The notes under the pieces are model-generated. The model searched no databases and was not told the DNA's origin. It saw only the letters and a list, made by a program, of their open reading frames with translations. Of a stretch of DNA of 64,000 bases, positions 42,824 through 52,028 are shown piece after piece. Every line of letters begins with the position of its first letter. Position 1 is the first letter of the stretch. The translations under genes and the position numbers were made by a program. The stretch is from Achromobacter spanius (GTDB lineage: Bacteria > Pseudomonadota > Gammaproteobacteria > Burkholderiales > Burkholderiaceae_B). The DNA is taken from positions 2,666,001-2,730,000 of the forward strand of contig NZ_CP025030.1 in NCBI RefSeq assembly GCF_002812705.1, given 5' to 3'.

Positions 42824-45301
42824 ATGGTTTCCCGAAATTCCCATTCGCAGCGCCTGCCCCGTGGCATGGCCGCCCTGTCGCCCGTGGCGGCCATGATGCA
42901 GTCCGCCGGTATGGGCTTGATGCTGCTGGCCGTGTCGGGCGCGCCCGCGTCGGTCAGCGCCGCCGAAGCCGCTGGCGTCGCGGCGGCCGCCGATGCGCGC
43001 AAGTCCTACGCAATTGGCGCGGGTTCGCTGGGCGATGTGCTGGCGCAGTTCGCGGCGGCGGCGGGCGCGCCGCTGTCGTTCGACCCGGCCTTGCTGGCGG
43101 GCCAGCGCAGTGCAGGGCTGTCGGGTTCGTACACCGTGCGCGAAGGGTTCGCGCAATTGCTTGGGGGTTCCGGCTACGCGGTAGCGGAACAGGGCGCGGG
43201 CGCGTATTCCTTGCAGAAGCTGCCCCAGGCAGAGGGCGGCGCGGCCACGCTGCTGCCCAGCATCACGGTGGCGGGATCGGTCGTCAGTGCGTCCAGCTTG
43301 CCGCCGGAATTCGCGGGCGGTCAGGTGGCGCGCGGCGGCCGCATGGGCTTCCTGGGCAACCGCGACGTCATGGACACGCCGTTCAACATCACCAGCTACA
43401 CCTCGGAATTGCTGGCCAACCGCCAGGCGGTGACCTTGGCCGACGCGCTGAACGCCGAGCCGTCCGTGCGCTTTACCGGGCAGATCGGCGGCGTGACCGA
43501 CTCGTTCTACATTCGCGGCTTTCCCATCGGCGAAGGCAACCTGGGCGAAATCGCGTTCGACGGCGTCTATGGCGTGGCGCCCAACTATCACGTCTTCACC
43601 GACTACATCGAACGGGTGGAAGTGCTGAAAGGCCCGGCCGCCTTGCTGTACGGCATGTCGCCCAACAGCGGCGTGGGCGGCGTGATCAACATGGTGCCCA
43701 AGCGTTCGCTGCCGCAAGACCTGACGCGGCTGTCCGCCGACTACGTGGGCAGTTCGCAGTTTGGCGGCCGCGTGGACCTGAGCCGGCGCTTCGGCAACGA
43801 CGGCGAATGGGGCGTGCGCGTCAACGGCATGCATCGCCAGGGCGACACGCCGCTGGACAACCTGTATTCGCGCACCGACATCGGCGCCTTGTCGCTGGAC
43901 TACCAGGGCGAGCGCCTGCGCGCGTCGCTGGACCTGTTGACGCAGCACGAAAAAGTGGACGCCCCGACGCGCCCGTTCCTGGTGGCATCCGGGATAGACG
44001 TGCCGCGCGCGGCCGATGGCCGCCGCAACGCCACGCAGCCCTGGGGCTGGTGGAAGTCCGACGGCCAGTCGGCGCTGCTGCGCGTGGAATACGACATCAG
44101 CGACCGCCTGACCGTGTTCGCCGACGCGGGCGGCTCGGACACCGTTGTGTCGCGCCTGTCGGACCAGACGCCCACCATCGTGAACGGCGCCGGCGACACG
44201 CTGGTGACGCCGAACAATTTCCGCTTCAAGGTTGAACGCAGCACGTACAACGCCGGCCTGCGCGCCAAGCTGGACACCGGCCCCGTGCGCCACGCGATCA
44301 GCTTCATGGGCAGCTTGTACAGCGACCGCAACCTGCAGGCCAGCGTGTTGGGCACGCCGCTGACGTCCAACATCTACCACCCCATTACCCGCCCCGAGCA
44401 GCACATTCCCGCGCCGCGCAACGTGCCCAAGGTCTCGTCGTCGGACCTGTCCGGCCTGGCGCTGGCCGACACGATGAGCATCCTGGACGAACGCGCGCAA
44501 CTGACGCTGGGCCTGCGTCAGCAGCGCATCGAGTCGCGCAACTTCAATGCGGTGACGGGCGTGCGCACCGTCAGCTATGACGAAAGCGCCACCACGCCGC
44601 TGGCCGGCCTGGTCGTCAAGCCCTGGAGCCATGTCTCGCTGTACGCCAACTACGTCGAAGGCCTGAGCAAAGGCGATGTGGCGCCCGCCACGGCGTCCAA
44701 CGCCGGCCAGGTGTTCAAGCCCTACAAGGCCAGGCAGAAGGAAGTGGGCGTGAAGGTGGAGTTCGACAGCGCGATGCTGAGCCTGAGCGCCTTTGAAATC
44801 ACCAAGCCCAGCGGCCAGTTGACCAACGGCGTGTACGGCGCGGACAGCGAACAGCGCAATCGTGGCCTGGAAATGAACCTGTCCGGCGAGCCCCTGCGCG
44901 GCCTGCGCCTGTTGGGGGGCGTGACCTGGCTGGACGCCGAACTCACGCGCACCAACAGCGCCGCTACGCTGGGCAACCAGCCGGTGGGCGTGCCCAGGTT
45001 CTCGGCCAACCTCAGCGCCGAATGGGACACGCCGTGGGTGGCGGGCCTGACGCTGACGGGCGGCATGGTCTACACCGGGCGCGAATATATCAACCAGGCC
45101 AACACGCAATCGGTGCCGTCATGGACCACCTTCGACCTGGGCGCGCGATACGCCACGCGGGTCCAGGGCAAGGACGTGACCTTGCGGGCCAACCTCGTCA
45201 ACGTGACCAACCGCGCGTACTGGTCCGGCGTGGCATCCTACGGCACGATCTCGCAAGGCGTGCCGCGCACACTGATGTTGTCGGCGTCGATGGATTTCTG
45301 A
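42824..45301 (+). CDS. TonB-dependent siderophore receptor with STN domain (module 3)
   Basis: The 825-residue receptor has a signal peptide, an STN domain (about 62-135: KSYAIGAGSLGDVLAQFAAAAG), a plug (MDTPFNITSYTSELLANRQAVTLADALNAEPSVRF, YIRGFPIGEGNLGEIAFDGVYGVAP, VEVLKGPAALLYGMSPNSGVGGVINMVPKR) and a barrel ending MLSASMDF. GAAGGA precedes ATG 42824. The plug pattern differs from receptors 1 and 2, so a different siderophore class is likely. Confidence 0.92.
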   Translation: MVSRNSHSQRLPRGMAALSPVAAMMQSAGMGLMLLAVSGAPASVSAAEAAGVAAAADARKSYAIGAGSLGDVLAQFAAAAGAPLSFDPALLAGQRSAGLSGSYTVREGFAQLLGGSGYAVAEQGAGAYSLQKLPQAEGGAATLLPSITVAGSVVSASSLPPEFAGGQVARGGRMGFLGNRDVMDTPFNITSYTSELLANRQAVTLADALNAEPSVRFTGQIGGVTDSFYIRGFPIGEGNLGEIAFDGVYGVAPNYHVFTDYIERVEVLKGPAALLYGMSPNSGVGGVINMVPKRSLPQDLTRLSADYVGSSQFGGRVDLSRRFGNDGEWGVRVNGMHRQGDTPLDNLYSRTDIGALSLDYQGERLRASLDLLTQHEKVDAPTRPFLVASGIDVPRAADGRRNATQPWGWWKSDGQSALLRVEYDISDRLTVFADAGGSDTVVSRLSDQTPTIVNGAGDTLVTPNNFRFKVERSTYNAGLRAKLDTGPVRHAISFMGSLYSDRNLQASVLGTPLTSNIYHPITRPEQHIPAPRNVPKVSSSDLSGLALADTMSILDERAQLTLGLRQQRIESRNFNAVTGVRTVSYDESATTPLAGLVVKPWSHVSLYANYVEGLSKGDVAPATASNAGQVFKPYKARQKEVGVKVEFDSAMLSLSAFEITKPSGQLTNGVYGADSEQRNRGLEMNLSGEPLRGLRLLGGVTWLDAELTRTNSAATLGNQPVGVPRFSANLSAEWDTPWVAGLTLTGGMVYTGREYINQANTQSVPSWTTFDLGARYATRVQGKDVTLRANLVNVTNRAYWSGVASYGTISQGVPRTLMLSASMDF

Positions 45302-45318
45302 CGGGCGCCAGGGGCTGG

Positions 45319-45337
45319 CGTGCAGGCGCCCTGCACG
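45319..45337. terminator. Short hairpin between convergent genes
   Basis: CGTGCAG / CTGCACG is a perfect 7-bp stem with a 5-nt loop just after receptor 3 and before the end of the convergent lactonase gene. No U tract is seen. Confidence 0.4.
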
Positions 45338-45356
45338 TCAGACGCACCGCGCGGCA

Positions 45357-46412
45357 TCAGGCCTGGGGGCGGGCAAACACCATGCAGACAGGGCTGCCCA
45401 CGCGGACCTCATCGCCGTCGCGCGTCAGCGTGCCGTCTTGTGCATCGACCGCAAAGCGCACCAGCGTGTCGCTGTCTTCGTTCAAGGCGAACAGGAAGCG
45501 GCCATCGGGCGACAGCGTGAAAAAGCGGGGCGTCTTGCCGCCCGACGGCACGTGCTGCACCGGCGTCAAGCGGCCATTGGCCGGGTCCGCGCGAAACACG
45601 GCGATGCTGTCGTCGCCCCGGTTTGACACATACAGGTGGCGGCCCTGCGCGTCCAGCGCGATGCCGGCCGCGCGGCTGTTGCCGGTATAGGTGTCGGGCA
45701 GCGTCGGCAGCACCTGGAAGGGCCGCAACGCGCCCTCCGCAAGCGTATAGGCGGCCACGGTGTTGTCCAGTTCGTTCACCACGTACAGCCAGCGGCCGGT
45801 GGGGTGGAACACCGCATGACGCGGGCCGGCGCCTTCGCGGCTGTTTGCCACGCTGTGCGGCTGCGCGCCGATGCCGTGCTCGTCCAGCGCAAAGAGGAAC
45901 ACGCGGTCCAGCCCTTTGTCGGGCACCGCCACGTAGCGTCCGGTGGGGTCCACCACGTTGTAGTGCGGCTTGGCGAATGGCTGCTCTTTGCGATGCGGAC
46001 CGGGTTCGCCCGGCATGGCCACGGTTTGCGTAACGCTGCCCAGCGCGCCGTCGTGCGCCACGGGCAGTGCGGCCAAGGTGCCGCTAAGGTGGTTGGACAC
46101 CATCAGATAGTGCCCGGACGGAGCCAGGGCCAGATGCACCGGGTTGCGGCCCTGGCAGGGCTGTTGATGCCACGGCGTGAGCGCGCCGGTCTTCGGGTCG
46201 CGGTGCAGCGCGCTGAGTTCCTGGCTGTCGCCGTGCACGGTGTACAGCACGGGCAGCGCCGGATGCGGCAGCAGGTAGGACGGGTTGACCAGGCCGCCGA
46301 CCACTTGCGTGAGCGTCAGCGCGCCGCTGTCCGTGTCGTAGGTGTAGACGCTGATGCCGTCGCCGCGCGCATTGCGTTCGCGTGTGGTGCGAGAGCCGAT
46401 ATAGACGTGCAT
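45357..46412 (-). CDS. pgl: 6-phosphogluconolactonase / lactonase beta-propeller
   Basis: The 351-residue protein belongs to the seven-bladed beta-propeller lactonase family (YbhE/Pgl type). It starts MHVYIGSRTT and contains repeated blade motifs such as HLALAPSGHYLMVSNHLSGTL, HYNVVDPTGRYVAVPDKGLDRVFLF, HAVFHPTGRWLYVVNELDNTVAAY and LYVSNRGDDSIAVF. Members hydrolyse 6-phosphogluconolactone or other sugar lactones. Without neighbours of the pentose phosphate pathway, the exact lactone is uncertain. Confidence 0.85.
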   Translation of the reverse strand: MHVYIGSRTTRERNARGDGISVYTYDTDSGALTLTQVVGGLVNPSYLLPHPALPVLYTVHGDSQELSALHRDPKTGALTPWHQQPCQGRNPVHLALAPSGHYLMVSNHLSGTLAALPVAHDGALGSVTQTVAMPGEPGPHRKEQPFAKPHYNVVDPTGRYVAVPDKGLDRVFLFALDEHGIGAQPHSVANSREGAGPRHAVFHPTGRWLYVVNELDNTVAAYTLAEGALRPFQVLPTLPDTYTGNSRAAGIALDAQGRHLYVSNRGDDSIAVFRADPANGRLTPVQHVPSGGKTPRFFTLSPDGRFLFALNEDSDTLVRFAVDAQDGTLTRDGDEVRVGSPVCMVFARPQA

Positions 46413-46496
46413 GGGCTTGCCTTTGACCAGGAAAACAAAAGGGCCCGGCTTGCCATCGCGTATGTCATCGCGCTTGTCATCGCGTCTGCTCGCGTT

Positions 46497-47408
46497 TCAG
46501 GCCGGGGAAACCAGGATGCCGCTGATGCGCGCCAGATTGTCCAGCGTGCTGCGCAGGTGGCTGGACAAGGCGGCCGCGGCCTCGTCGTTGCGTTCGCGTT
46601 CCAGCAAATCAAGAATGGCCAGATGCTGATCGCAATGCTGCTGATAGCGGCTGCGGTCCTGCATCGAGCGGTACGACAACAGGCGGCGCACGCGGTTGAC
46701 GCGCTTGATCGTGTCGATGAAGAACGGGTTGCCGGACGCCTCGACCAGCGACTCATGAAAACGCACGCCGCGCTCGTGCAACTGGTCGGCCGTGTCGGTG
46801 GCGATACCGCCTTCCAGCAGATGTCGTTCCGCCGCGCGGCAGCGTTCGATGACGCTTTTCTCGATGCGGAACGTGGGTTCCAGCAGGGCGGCCGGCTCCA
46901 GCGCCAGGCGCAGGCGGTACGACTGCAACAGGCTGTCGGGCGTGGTCATCATGGACGAGAATTCCCAACCATAGCCAGGCCGGCGCTGCGCCCAGCCCTC
47001 CTGCGACACCCGCGCCAACAGCGCCTGCGTTTGCGCATTGGTCAGGGCGTAACGCACGCGCAGCTGCGCCTCGCTGCATTGCATGGGCAGTTGGCCGCGC
47101 AGCAGCTCGTCGGCCAGCTTGAAATAGCTTTGCGTGACGATGTCGTCGGCCGAAGGCGGCGCCAGTTCCGCCAGGTCGGCGGGGGCGTCGGGCAGGGCGT
47201 CGAAGTCTTGCCGCAGAAAGTAGCCACGGTTGGGTTTGCGCGCCACGATGCCGTGCTGCTCCAGCACACCCAGCGCATCGTTGACCGGCGAGCGCGACAG
47301 GCGCAGGCGGTCGGCCAATTTTTGCGCGGTCAGGTGCGCGCCGCCTTGCAGGCGGTCTTGCCGGATCAATTCCAGGATTTTGGTGACGGTGTTGGTCTGC
47401 GCGCTCAT
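46497..47408 (-). CDS. GntR-family regulator (FCD type)
   Basis: The 303-residue protein has an N-terminal winged helix (ILELIRQDRLQGGAHLTAQKLADRLRLSRSPVNDALGVLEQHGIVARKP) and a C-terminal ligand-binding domain with the metal-binding-type residues of FCD regulators (DQLHERGVRFHESLVEASGNPF, HCDQHLAILDLL). There is an unusual region of about 90 residues between the two. The start overlaps the aconitase stop (ATGA), so it is translationally coupled. It probably controls its own operon and the divergent Bug gene. Confidence 0.88.
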   Translation of the reverse strand: MSAQTNTVTKILELIRQDRLQGGAHLTAQKLADRLRLSRSPVNDALGVLEQHGIVARKPNRGYFLRQDFDALPDAPADLAELAPPSADDIVTQSYFKLADELLRGQLPMQCSEAQLRVRYALTNAQTQALLARVSQEGWAQRRPGYGWEFSSMMTTPDSLLQSYRLRLALEPAALLEPTFRIEKSVIERCRAAERHLLEGGIATDTADQLHERGVRFHESLVEASGNPFFIDTIKRVNRVRRLLSYRSMQDRSRYQQHCDQHLAILDLLERERNDEAAAALSSHLRSTLDNLARISGILVSPA

Positions 47409-50059
47409 GGGGTCATTGCAGGCGAGGTCGTTGCCGGCGGGGGCGTGCCCGGCCGGAGGATATCCGACAGGATAGCGGGAATGACGCCTCCCATCCGCAA
47501 CAGACGCACCTCCAACTGCGTTTCGACGGCGGCCGTGGCTTGCAGCGCATCCACCGTTCCGTCGGCCCGCAGAATGCGTATCGGCACCGGCATTCGTGGC
47601 GCCAGCGCACCGGCCGGCGCGTCGATTTCAATGCGGTCGCCGGATTGCACGGCCAGCGTGTCGGGCGTGACGCCGTCAGGCAGGCGCAGCGGCAGGATGC
47701 CCATGCCGATCAAATTCGAACGGTGGATACGTTCAACGCTCACGGCCAGCACCGCGCGGATGCCCAGCAGCCGCTGGCCCTTGGCGGCCCAGTCGCGCGA
47801 AGACCCCGTGCCAAAGCGCGCGCCGGCCAGCAACACCACCGGCTGCTGGTCCTGCCTGTACTGCGCGGCGGCGTCCCAGATGGGTTGCACGCGGCCGCTG
47901 GGTGCATGCCGCGTGTGACCCACGGGCGCGTCGGGGCAGAGCCGGTTCACCAGGCTCTTGCTGTAGAACGCGGCCCGCATCATGACTTCCCAATTGCCTC
48001 GTCGGGACGCAAACACGTTCAGGTCGTTGCGGTCGTCGCCGCGCGCCACGAGAAAGTCGGCGATCAGGCTGTCGGGCGGAATGGCGCTGGCGGGCGACAG
48101 GTGGTCGGTGGTGACGTCGTCGCCCAGCACCAGCAGCGGGTGGGCAATGTAATGGCCCAACTGGCCGGCTTCATCCGTGGACGCAAAGGGCGGGCGGCGC
48201 AGCGCGGTGGAGGCCGGGTCCCACGGAAAACGCGGACTGTCCGGCGATTGCAAGGCCTGCCAGGAGGGATTGGCGCTGGCGATCTTGAAGGCGGCGCGGT
48301 AGTCATCTGGCCGTAGCCCTTGCGCCAGCGCGGCGTCGATGTCGGCGTCAGCGGGCCACAGGTCGCGCAGGTGAACGGCGCGGCCATCGGCCGTTGTCTG
48401 CACCGGCTCCAGGCTCAAGTCGCGCTCGGCGTCGCCCGCCAGCGCAAAGGCGATGACCAGCGGCGGCGACATCAGAAACCCCAGGTCCAGGTCCGGGTGG
48501 ATACGGCCGGTGAAGTTGCGATTGCCCGACAGCACCGCCACCGGATGGACCGCGCCGGCCGCCATGGCGTTGCGCACCGCGCCGGGCAGGGCGCCGGAAT
48601 TGCCGATGCAGGTGGTGCAGCCATAGCCCACGATGTCAAAGCCCACCGCCGCCAGGTCGTCCAGCAAGCCGGCGCGCGCCAGGTAGTCGGCGGCGGCGGG
48701 CGAGCCCGGGCCCAGCGATGTCTTGACCCAGGCCGGCACGCGCAAGCCGGCCTGTCGTGCCTTGCGGGCCAGCAGCCCGGCTGCCATCAGCAAGCGCGGG
48801 TCCGACGTGTTGGTGCAACTGGTGATGGCCGCGATGGCGACGGGGTAGCGTGGCATGCCGCCTTGCGCGGGCGCGGCCGGCTGGAAGTTCAGCGTCGACA
48901 GAATCGCTTTGGTCTGCCCGTAGGGGTGCAGGTCTTGCGGCCGCTTGGGGCCGGCCACGTGCATGCCGACCTGGTCCAGGGCAATCTCGACGACGCGGGT
49001 GTAGCGCGGCGTGGCTTGCGGGTCGAACGCGATGCCGGCGTGTTCGGCATAGGCGGCCACGCGCGCGATGTGCGCCTCGCCGCGGCCCGTTTGTCGCAGA
49101 TAGTCCAGCGTGGCGCCGTCGATGGGAAAGTAGCCGGTGGTGGCGCCGTATTCGGGCGCCATGTTGGCGACCACGCAGCGGCTGCCGGCCGACAGCGTGC
49201 TGACGCCGGGGCCAAAGAACTCCACGAATTCGCCTGATACGCCGATGGCGCGCAAGCGTTGCGTGACGGTCAGCGCCAGGTCGGTGGCTGTGACGCCCGG
49301 GCTTAGCGAGCCGGTGAGGCGCACGCCGATCACATCCGGAATGCGCAACAGCGTAGGCATGCCGAACATCACGGTCTGCGCTTCCAGCCCGCCCACGCCC
49401 CAGCCCAGCACGCCGATGCCGTTGATCATGGGCGTGTGGCTGTCGGTGCCGATCATCATGTCGGGAAACAGCGCGCCGTCGGCGCCCTGGCACACCACGG
49501 TGGCCAGTTGCTCCAGGTTGATGGTGTGCATGATGCCGGTGCCCGGCGGGTGGATGCGCACGTTGGACAGCGCCTTGGAGGCCCAACGCAGGAAACGGTA
49601 GCGCTCGGTGTTGCGGCGCAATTCCAGGTTCAGGTTCAGCGCGGCGGCGTCGGCCTGTGCGTAAGCCTCGACCGCCAGCGAATGGTCCACCGAGACGTCC
49701 ACGGGCAGCACGGGGTTCAGCACGCCGGGGTCGCGGCCGGCTTCAGCCAGCGCGTCGCGCATGGCGGCGATGTCCACCAAGGCCGGCGTGCTGGTGGTGT
49801 CGTGCATCAGCACCCGGCCCGGCTGGAAAGCGATCTCGGCGTCGCTGGTGCCGTGGTCCAGCCAGCGCAAAAGCGCGGACACGGCGGCGTCGCGTTCATC
49901 GCCCTGCATGTTGCGCACCGCGTTTTCCAGCAGCAGGCGCAGCACAACCGGCAGGCGGAAGTACTCCGCGCCGAAGATCGCGGGCAGGTCCGTGCAGGTA
50001 TGGGCGGCCCCGTTCAGCGTGAAACGGGCAAGGCGCGACAAGGCATTGGTGTTTTCCAT
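47405..50059 (-). CDS. acnA: Aconitate hydratase, AcnA family
   Basis: The 884-residue enzyme isomerises citrate and isocitrate through cis-aconitate, using a [4Fe-4S] cluster. The cluster cysteines appear in AITSCTNTSDP and GCTTCIGNSG. Other signatures are MIGTDSHTPMINGIGVLGWGVGGLEA, GNRNFTGRIHPD and FGTGSSRDWAAKG. The context of a GntR regulator and a Bug binding protein suggests a catabolic paralogue for tricarboxylates rather than the housekeeping TCA-cycle enzyme. The start is ATG 50059, with a weak Shine-Dalgarno sequence. Confidence 0.88.
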   Translation of the reverse strand: MENTNALSRLARFTLNGAAHTCTDLPAIFGAEYFRLPVVLRLLLENAVRNMQGDERDAAVSALLRWLDHGTSDAEIAFQPGRVLMHDTTSTPALVDIAAMRDALAEAGRDPGVLNPVLPVDVSVDHSLAVEAYAQADAAALNLNLELRRNTERYRFLRWASKALSNVRIHPPGTGIMHTINLEQLATVVCQGADGALFPDMMIGTDSHTPMINGIGVLGWGVGGLEAQTVMFGMPTLLRIPDVIGVRLTGSLSPGVTATDLALTVTQRLRAIGVSGEFVEFFGPGVSTLSAGSRCVVANMAPEYGATTGYFPIDGATLDYLRQTGRGEAHIARVAAYAEHAGIAFDPQATPRYTRVVEIALDQVGMHVAGPKRPQDLHPYGQTKAILSTLNFQPAAPAQGGMPRYPVAIAAITSCTNTSDPRLLMAAGLLARKARQAGLRVPAWVKTSLGPGSPAAADYLARAGLLDDLAAVGFDIVGYGCTTCIGNSGALPGAVRNAMAAGAVHPVAVLSGNRNFTGRIHPDLDLGFLMSPPLVIAFALAGDAERDLSLEPVQTTADGRAVHLRDLWPADADIDAALAQGLRPDDYRAAFKIASANPSWQALQSPDSPRFPWDPASTALRRPPFASTDEAGQLGHYIAHPLLVLGDDVTTDHLSPASAIPPDSLIADFLVARGDDRNDLNVFASRRGNWEVMMRAAFYSKSLVNRLCPDAPVGHTRHAPSGRVQPIWDAAAQYRQDQQPVVLLAGARFGTGSSRDWAAKGQRLLGIRAVLAVSVERIHRSNLIGMGILPLRLPDGVTPDTLAVQSGDRIEIDAPAGALAPRMPVPIRILRADGTVDALQATAAVETQLEVRLLRMGGVIPAILSDILRPGTPPPATTSPAMTP

Positions 50060-50070
50060 AGCTGCAAGTT

Positions 50071-50096
50071 TTGCATATTGAACATATAAAATGCAA
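50071..50096. promoter_or_regulatory. AT-rich inverted repeat between acnA and bug
   Basis: TTGCAT (50071-50076) and ATGCAA (50091-50096) form inverted arms around CATATTGAACATATAAA in otherwise GC-rich DNA. It lies between the divergent aconitase and Bug starts and is the best candidate for the GntR operator and for overlapping promoters. Confidence 0.5.
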
Positions 50097-50147
50097 TTAA
50101 GTAAAAACCCGGCCGTCATACGAACAGGCCACCTCAGGAGACAACCC

Positions 50148-51134
50148 ATGCCCCATCACCGACTTCTTCGCGCTGCCCTGGCCTTGGCGCTGACCGTGGC
50201 CGCGCCTTTCAGCCCTGCCTATGCGGCCGACGCGGGCCGTCCCATCACCCTGATCGTGCCCTTCGCCGCGGGCGGTGGGGTGGACGGCATGGGGCGCTTG
50301 CTGGCCGAACGGCTGCGCGGCGACATGCCGCAGGGCGTGGTGGTGGAAAACAAGCCGGGCGCCAGCGGCATGCTGGGCGCGCAGACGGTGGTGCGTTCGG
50401 CGCCGGATGGCACCACCTTGCTGTTGGGGTCGGCGGGCGAAACCGCCATCAACCCGCTGGTGTTCAAAACCAAGATGCAATATCAGCCTGAGAAAGATCT
50501 GGTGCCGATTGCATTGATCGCGCGGGTGCCCAATGTGTTGTTGGCCACGCCGGCGCTGCCGGTGGCCAATGTGGAACAACTGGTGGCCTATGGCCGCGCG
50601 CATCCCGACAAGCTCACCTACGCCACCAGCGGCGTGGGCAACCCCCAGCACCTGAACGGCGAACTGTTGCAGTCGCTGGCGGGTATCAAGATGGTTCATG
50701 TGCCGTACAAGGGCGCGTCGGCGCAGCTGGTCGACGTGGCCTCGGGTAACGTCGACCTGACTTTCGTCAGCCTGGCCGGCGCCTTGCCCTTCATCAAGAG
50801 CGGCAAGGTCAAGCCGCTGGCGGTGACGTCAGCCAAGCGCGCGTCGTTTGCGCCCGACATCCCGGCCGTGGCGGAATACGCGCCCTTGAAGGACTATGCG
50901 CTGGAAAACTGGTTCGGTGTATTCGTGGCGGCCGGCACGCCGCCCGAGGTGCAGCAAAAGCTGGCCAGCGCCATCGACCATGCCCTGCGCGATGAGAAAT
51001 TCGTGGCCAGCATCCGCGATCTGGGCGGCGAGGTGCAGCCGATGAGCCAAGATGAATTCCGCGCCTTCATCAAGGCGCAGACGGCGGTGTTTGCGAAGGT
51101 GGTCGCCGACGGCCACATCACGGCGGAAAATTGA
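50148..51134 (+). CDS. Bug/TctC-type tripartite tricarboxylate-binding protein
   Basis: The 328-residue periplasmic protein has a signal peptide (LALALTVAAPFSPAYA) and the Bug family core: RPITLIVPFAAGGGVDGMGRLLAERL, VVENKPGASGMLGAQTV, PDGTTLLLGSAGE and YKGASAQLVDVASGNVDL. It binds a small carboxylate for a TctAB-type transporter, which is not encoded nearby. AGGAG precedes ATG 50148. Divergence from the aconitase-GntR operon suggests a tricarboxylate ligand such as citrate or aconitate. Confidence 0.9.
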   Translation: MPHHRLLRAALALALTVAAPFSPAYAADAGRPITLIVPFAAGGGVDGMGRLLAERLRGDMPQGVVVENKPGASGMLGAQTVVRSAPDGTTLLLGSAGETAINPLVFKTKMQYQPEKDLVPIALIARVPNVLLATPALPVANVEQLVAYGRAHPDKLTYATSGVGNPQHLNGELLQSLAGIKMVHVPYKGASAQLVDVASGNVDLTFVSLAGALPFIKSGKVKPLAVTSAKRASFAPDIPAVAEYAPLKDYALENWFGVFVAAGTPPEVQQKLASAIDHALRDEKFVASIRDLGGEVQPMSQDEFRAFIKAQTAVFAKVVADGHITAEN

Positions 51135-51147
51135 GCGGATCGCGCCA

Positions 51148-51789
51148 TCAACGCCCGTCGTGCAGCACTAGTTCCAGCCCCACGCGCTGCCCGGCGCGCA
51201 CCCGGCTGATCGCCTGCCGCGCGGTGACCCGATACACGTTATTGGCGCCCCGCACCGGGCGGTGCGACACCGCGATTACCGCCGCGTCACCGCAGCGCAA
51301 GGGCAGCACCATAGGGCGCGATTGCATGCGAGGGCGTTGCTCGGTCATGACGAATTCGCCGCCGGCAAATGCGGTGTCCGGATCGGACAGCAGGGCGACA
51401 AGCTGCAACGGAAACACAGCATCTCCGTCCGCGTGCTGCGTCAGCGCTTGGTAGTCGTCCTGCCCCAGCCGCTGGATGGCGGACAAGGGGCGGGTCTGGC
51501 CCGCGTTGCGGTTGTGTTGCATCCAGAGGGTGAAGTCATCGGGATACGGCGCGTCTTGTTGCAGTGCGTCCGCCCAGGCGCGGGCGATGGGCAGCAGGCG
51601 GCGGTACAACGATGCCCGCAGCGCTTCAAGCGTGGCGGTGCTATCGGATTGAGCGAGCTTGCGCGCGGCCTCCTGCGGAAAGAGACCGGGCAACAGCGCC
51701 CAACCTTCTGCGTTCAACTGTTGGCCGATAAGGGGCCAGTCGTAGCGGTCCAGCGGCAGGTGGGGCGGCGCGGCTAAGAGGGAAGTCAT
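51148..51789 (-). CDS. 2OG-Fe(II) oxygenase-like protein, distal iron ligand lost
   Basis: The 213-residue protein is a paralogue of the 2OG oxygenase at 57007-57717. They share FPLQ.(V)ALLS.P...F.GGEFVM and a C-terminal R.G.R..L.L.(F)HD. The iron motif H119-x-D121 (QHADGD) is kept. The distal histidine, H215 of the paralogue in MRHGVSAL, aligns with Q192 here (ARQAISRV). If the alignment is right, iron binding is compromised. ATG 51789 is preferred; an upstream extension is rich in cysteine and arginine and comes from a repeat. Confidence 0.75.
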   Translation of the reverse strand: MTSLLAAPPHLPLDRYDWPLIGQQLNAEGWALLPGLFPQEAARKLAQSDSTATLEALRASLYRRLLPIARAWADALQQDAPYPDDFTLWMQHNRNAGQTRPLSAIQRLGQDDYQALTQHADGDAVFPLQLVALLSDPDTAFAGGEFVMTEQRPRMQSRPMVLPLRCGDAAVIAVSHRPVRGANNVYRVTARQAISRVRAGQRVGLELVLHDGR

Positions 51790-52028
51790 GGCGGGGTTGT
51801 CATTGCGAAAAGGGAGGCGGAAAGCGCGGCATAAAGCGCGGCATAAAGCGCGGCGATACCAGCGGCAGCAAGGGTTGTAAAAACGCGCGGCATACCCGAT
51901 CAGCCAGCTTAATCGCGCGCTGCCGTGCGCGTCACTCCGAAGCTTGCGGCCGGGGCGGGCCACAAGGTTGGCCCCGAACCATGAAGTATGCTTACCCGCT
52001 TCATGAACCCCCTGATTGCGCCCGCCCC

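Noticed and set aside
42479..45109. 876-residue minus-strand frame opposite receptor 3
   Set aside because: It is a shadow of the receptor gene caused by GC-rich codon usage.
45636..47918. 760-residue plus-strand frame across lactonase, GntR and aconitase genes
   Set aside because: It runs antisense across three recognisable genes and shows no domain.
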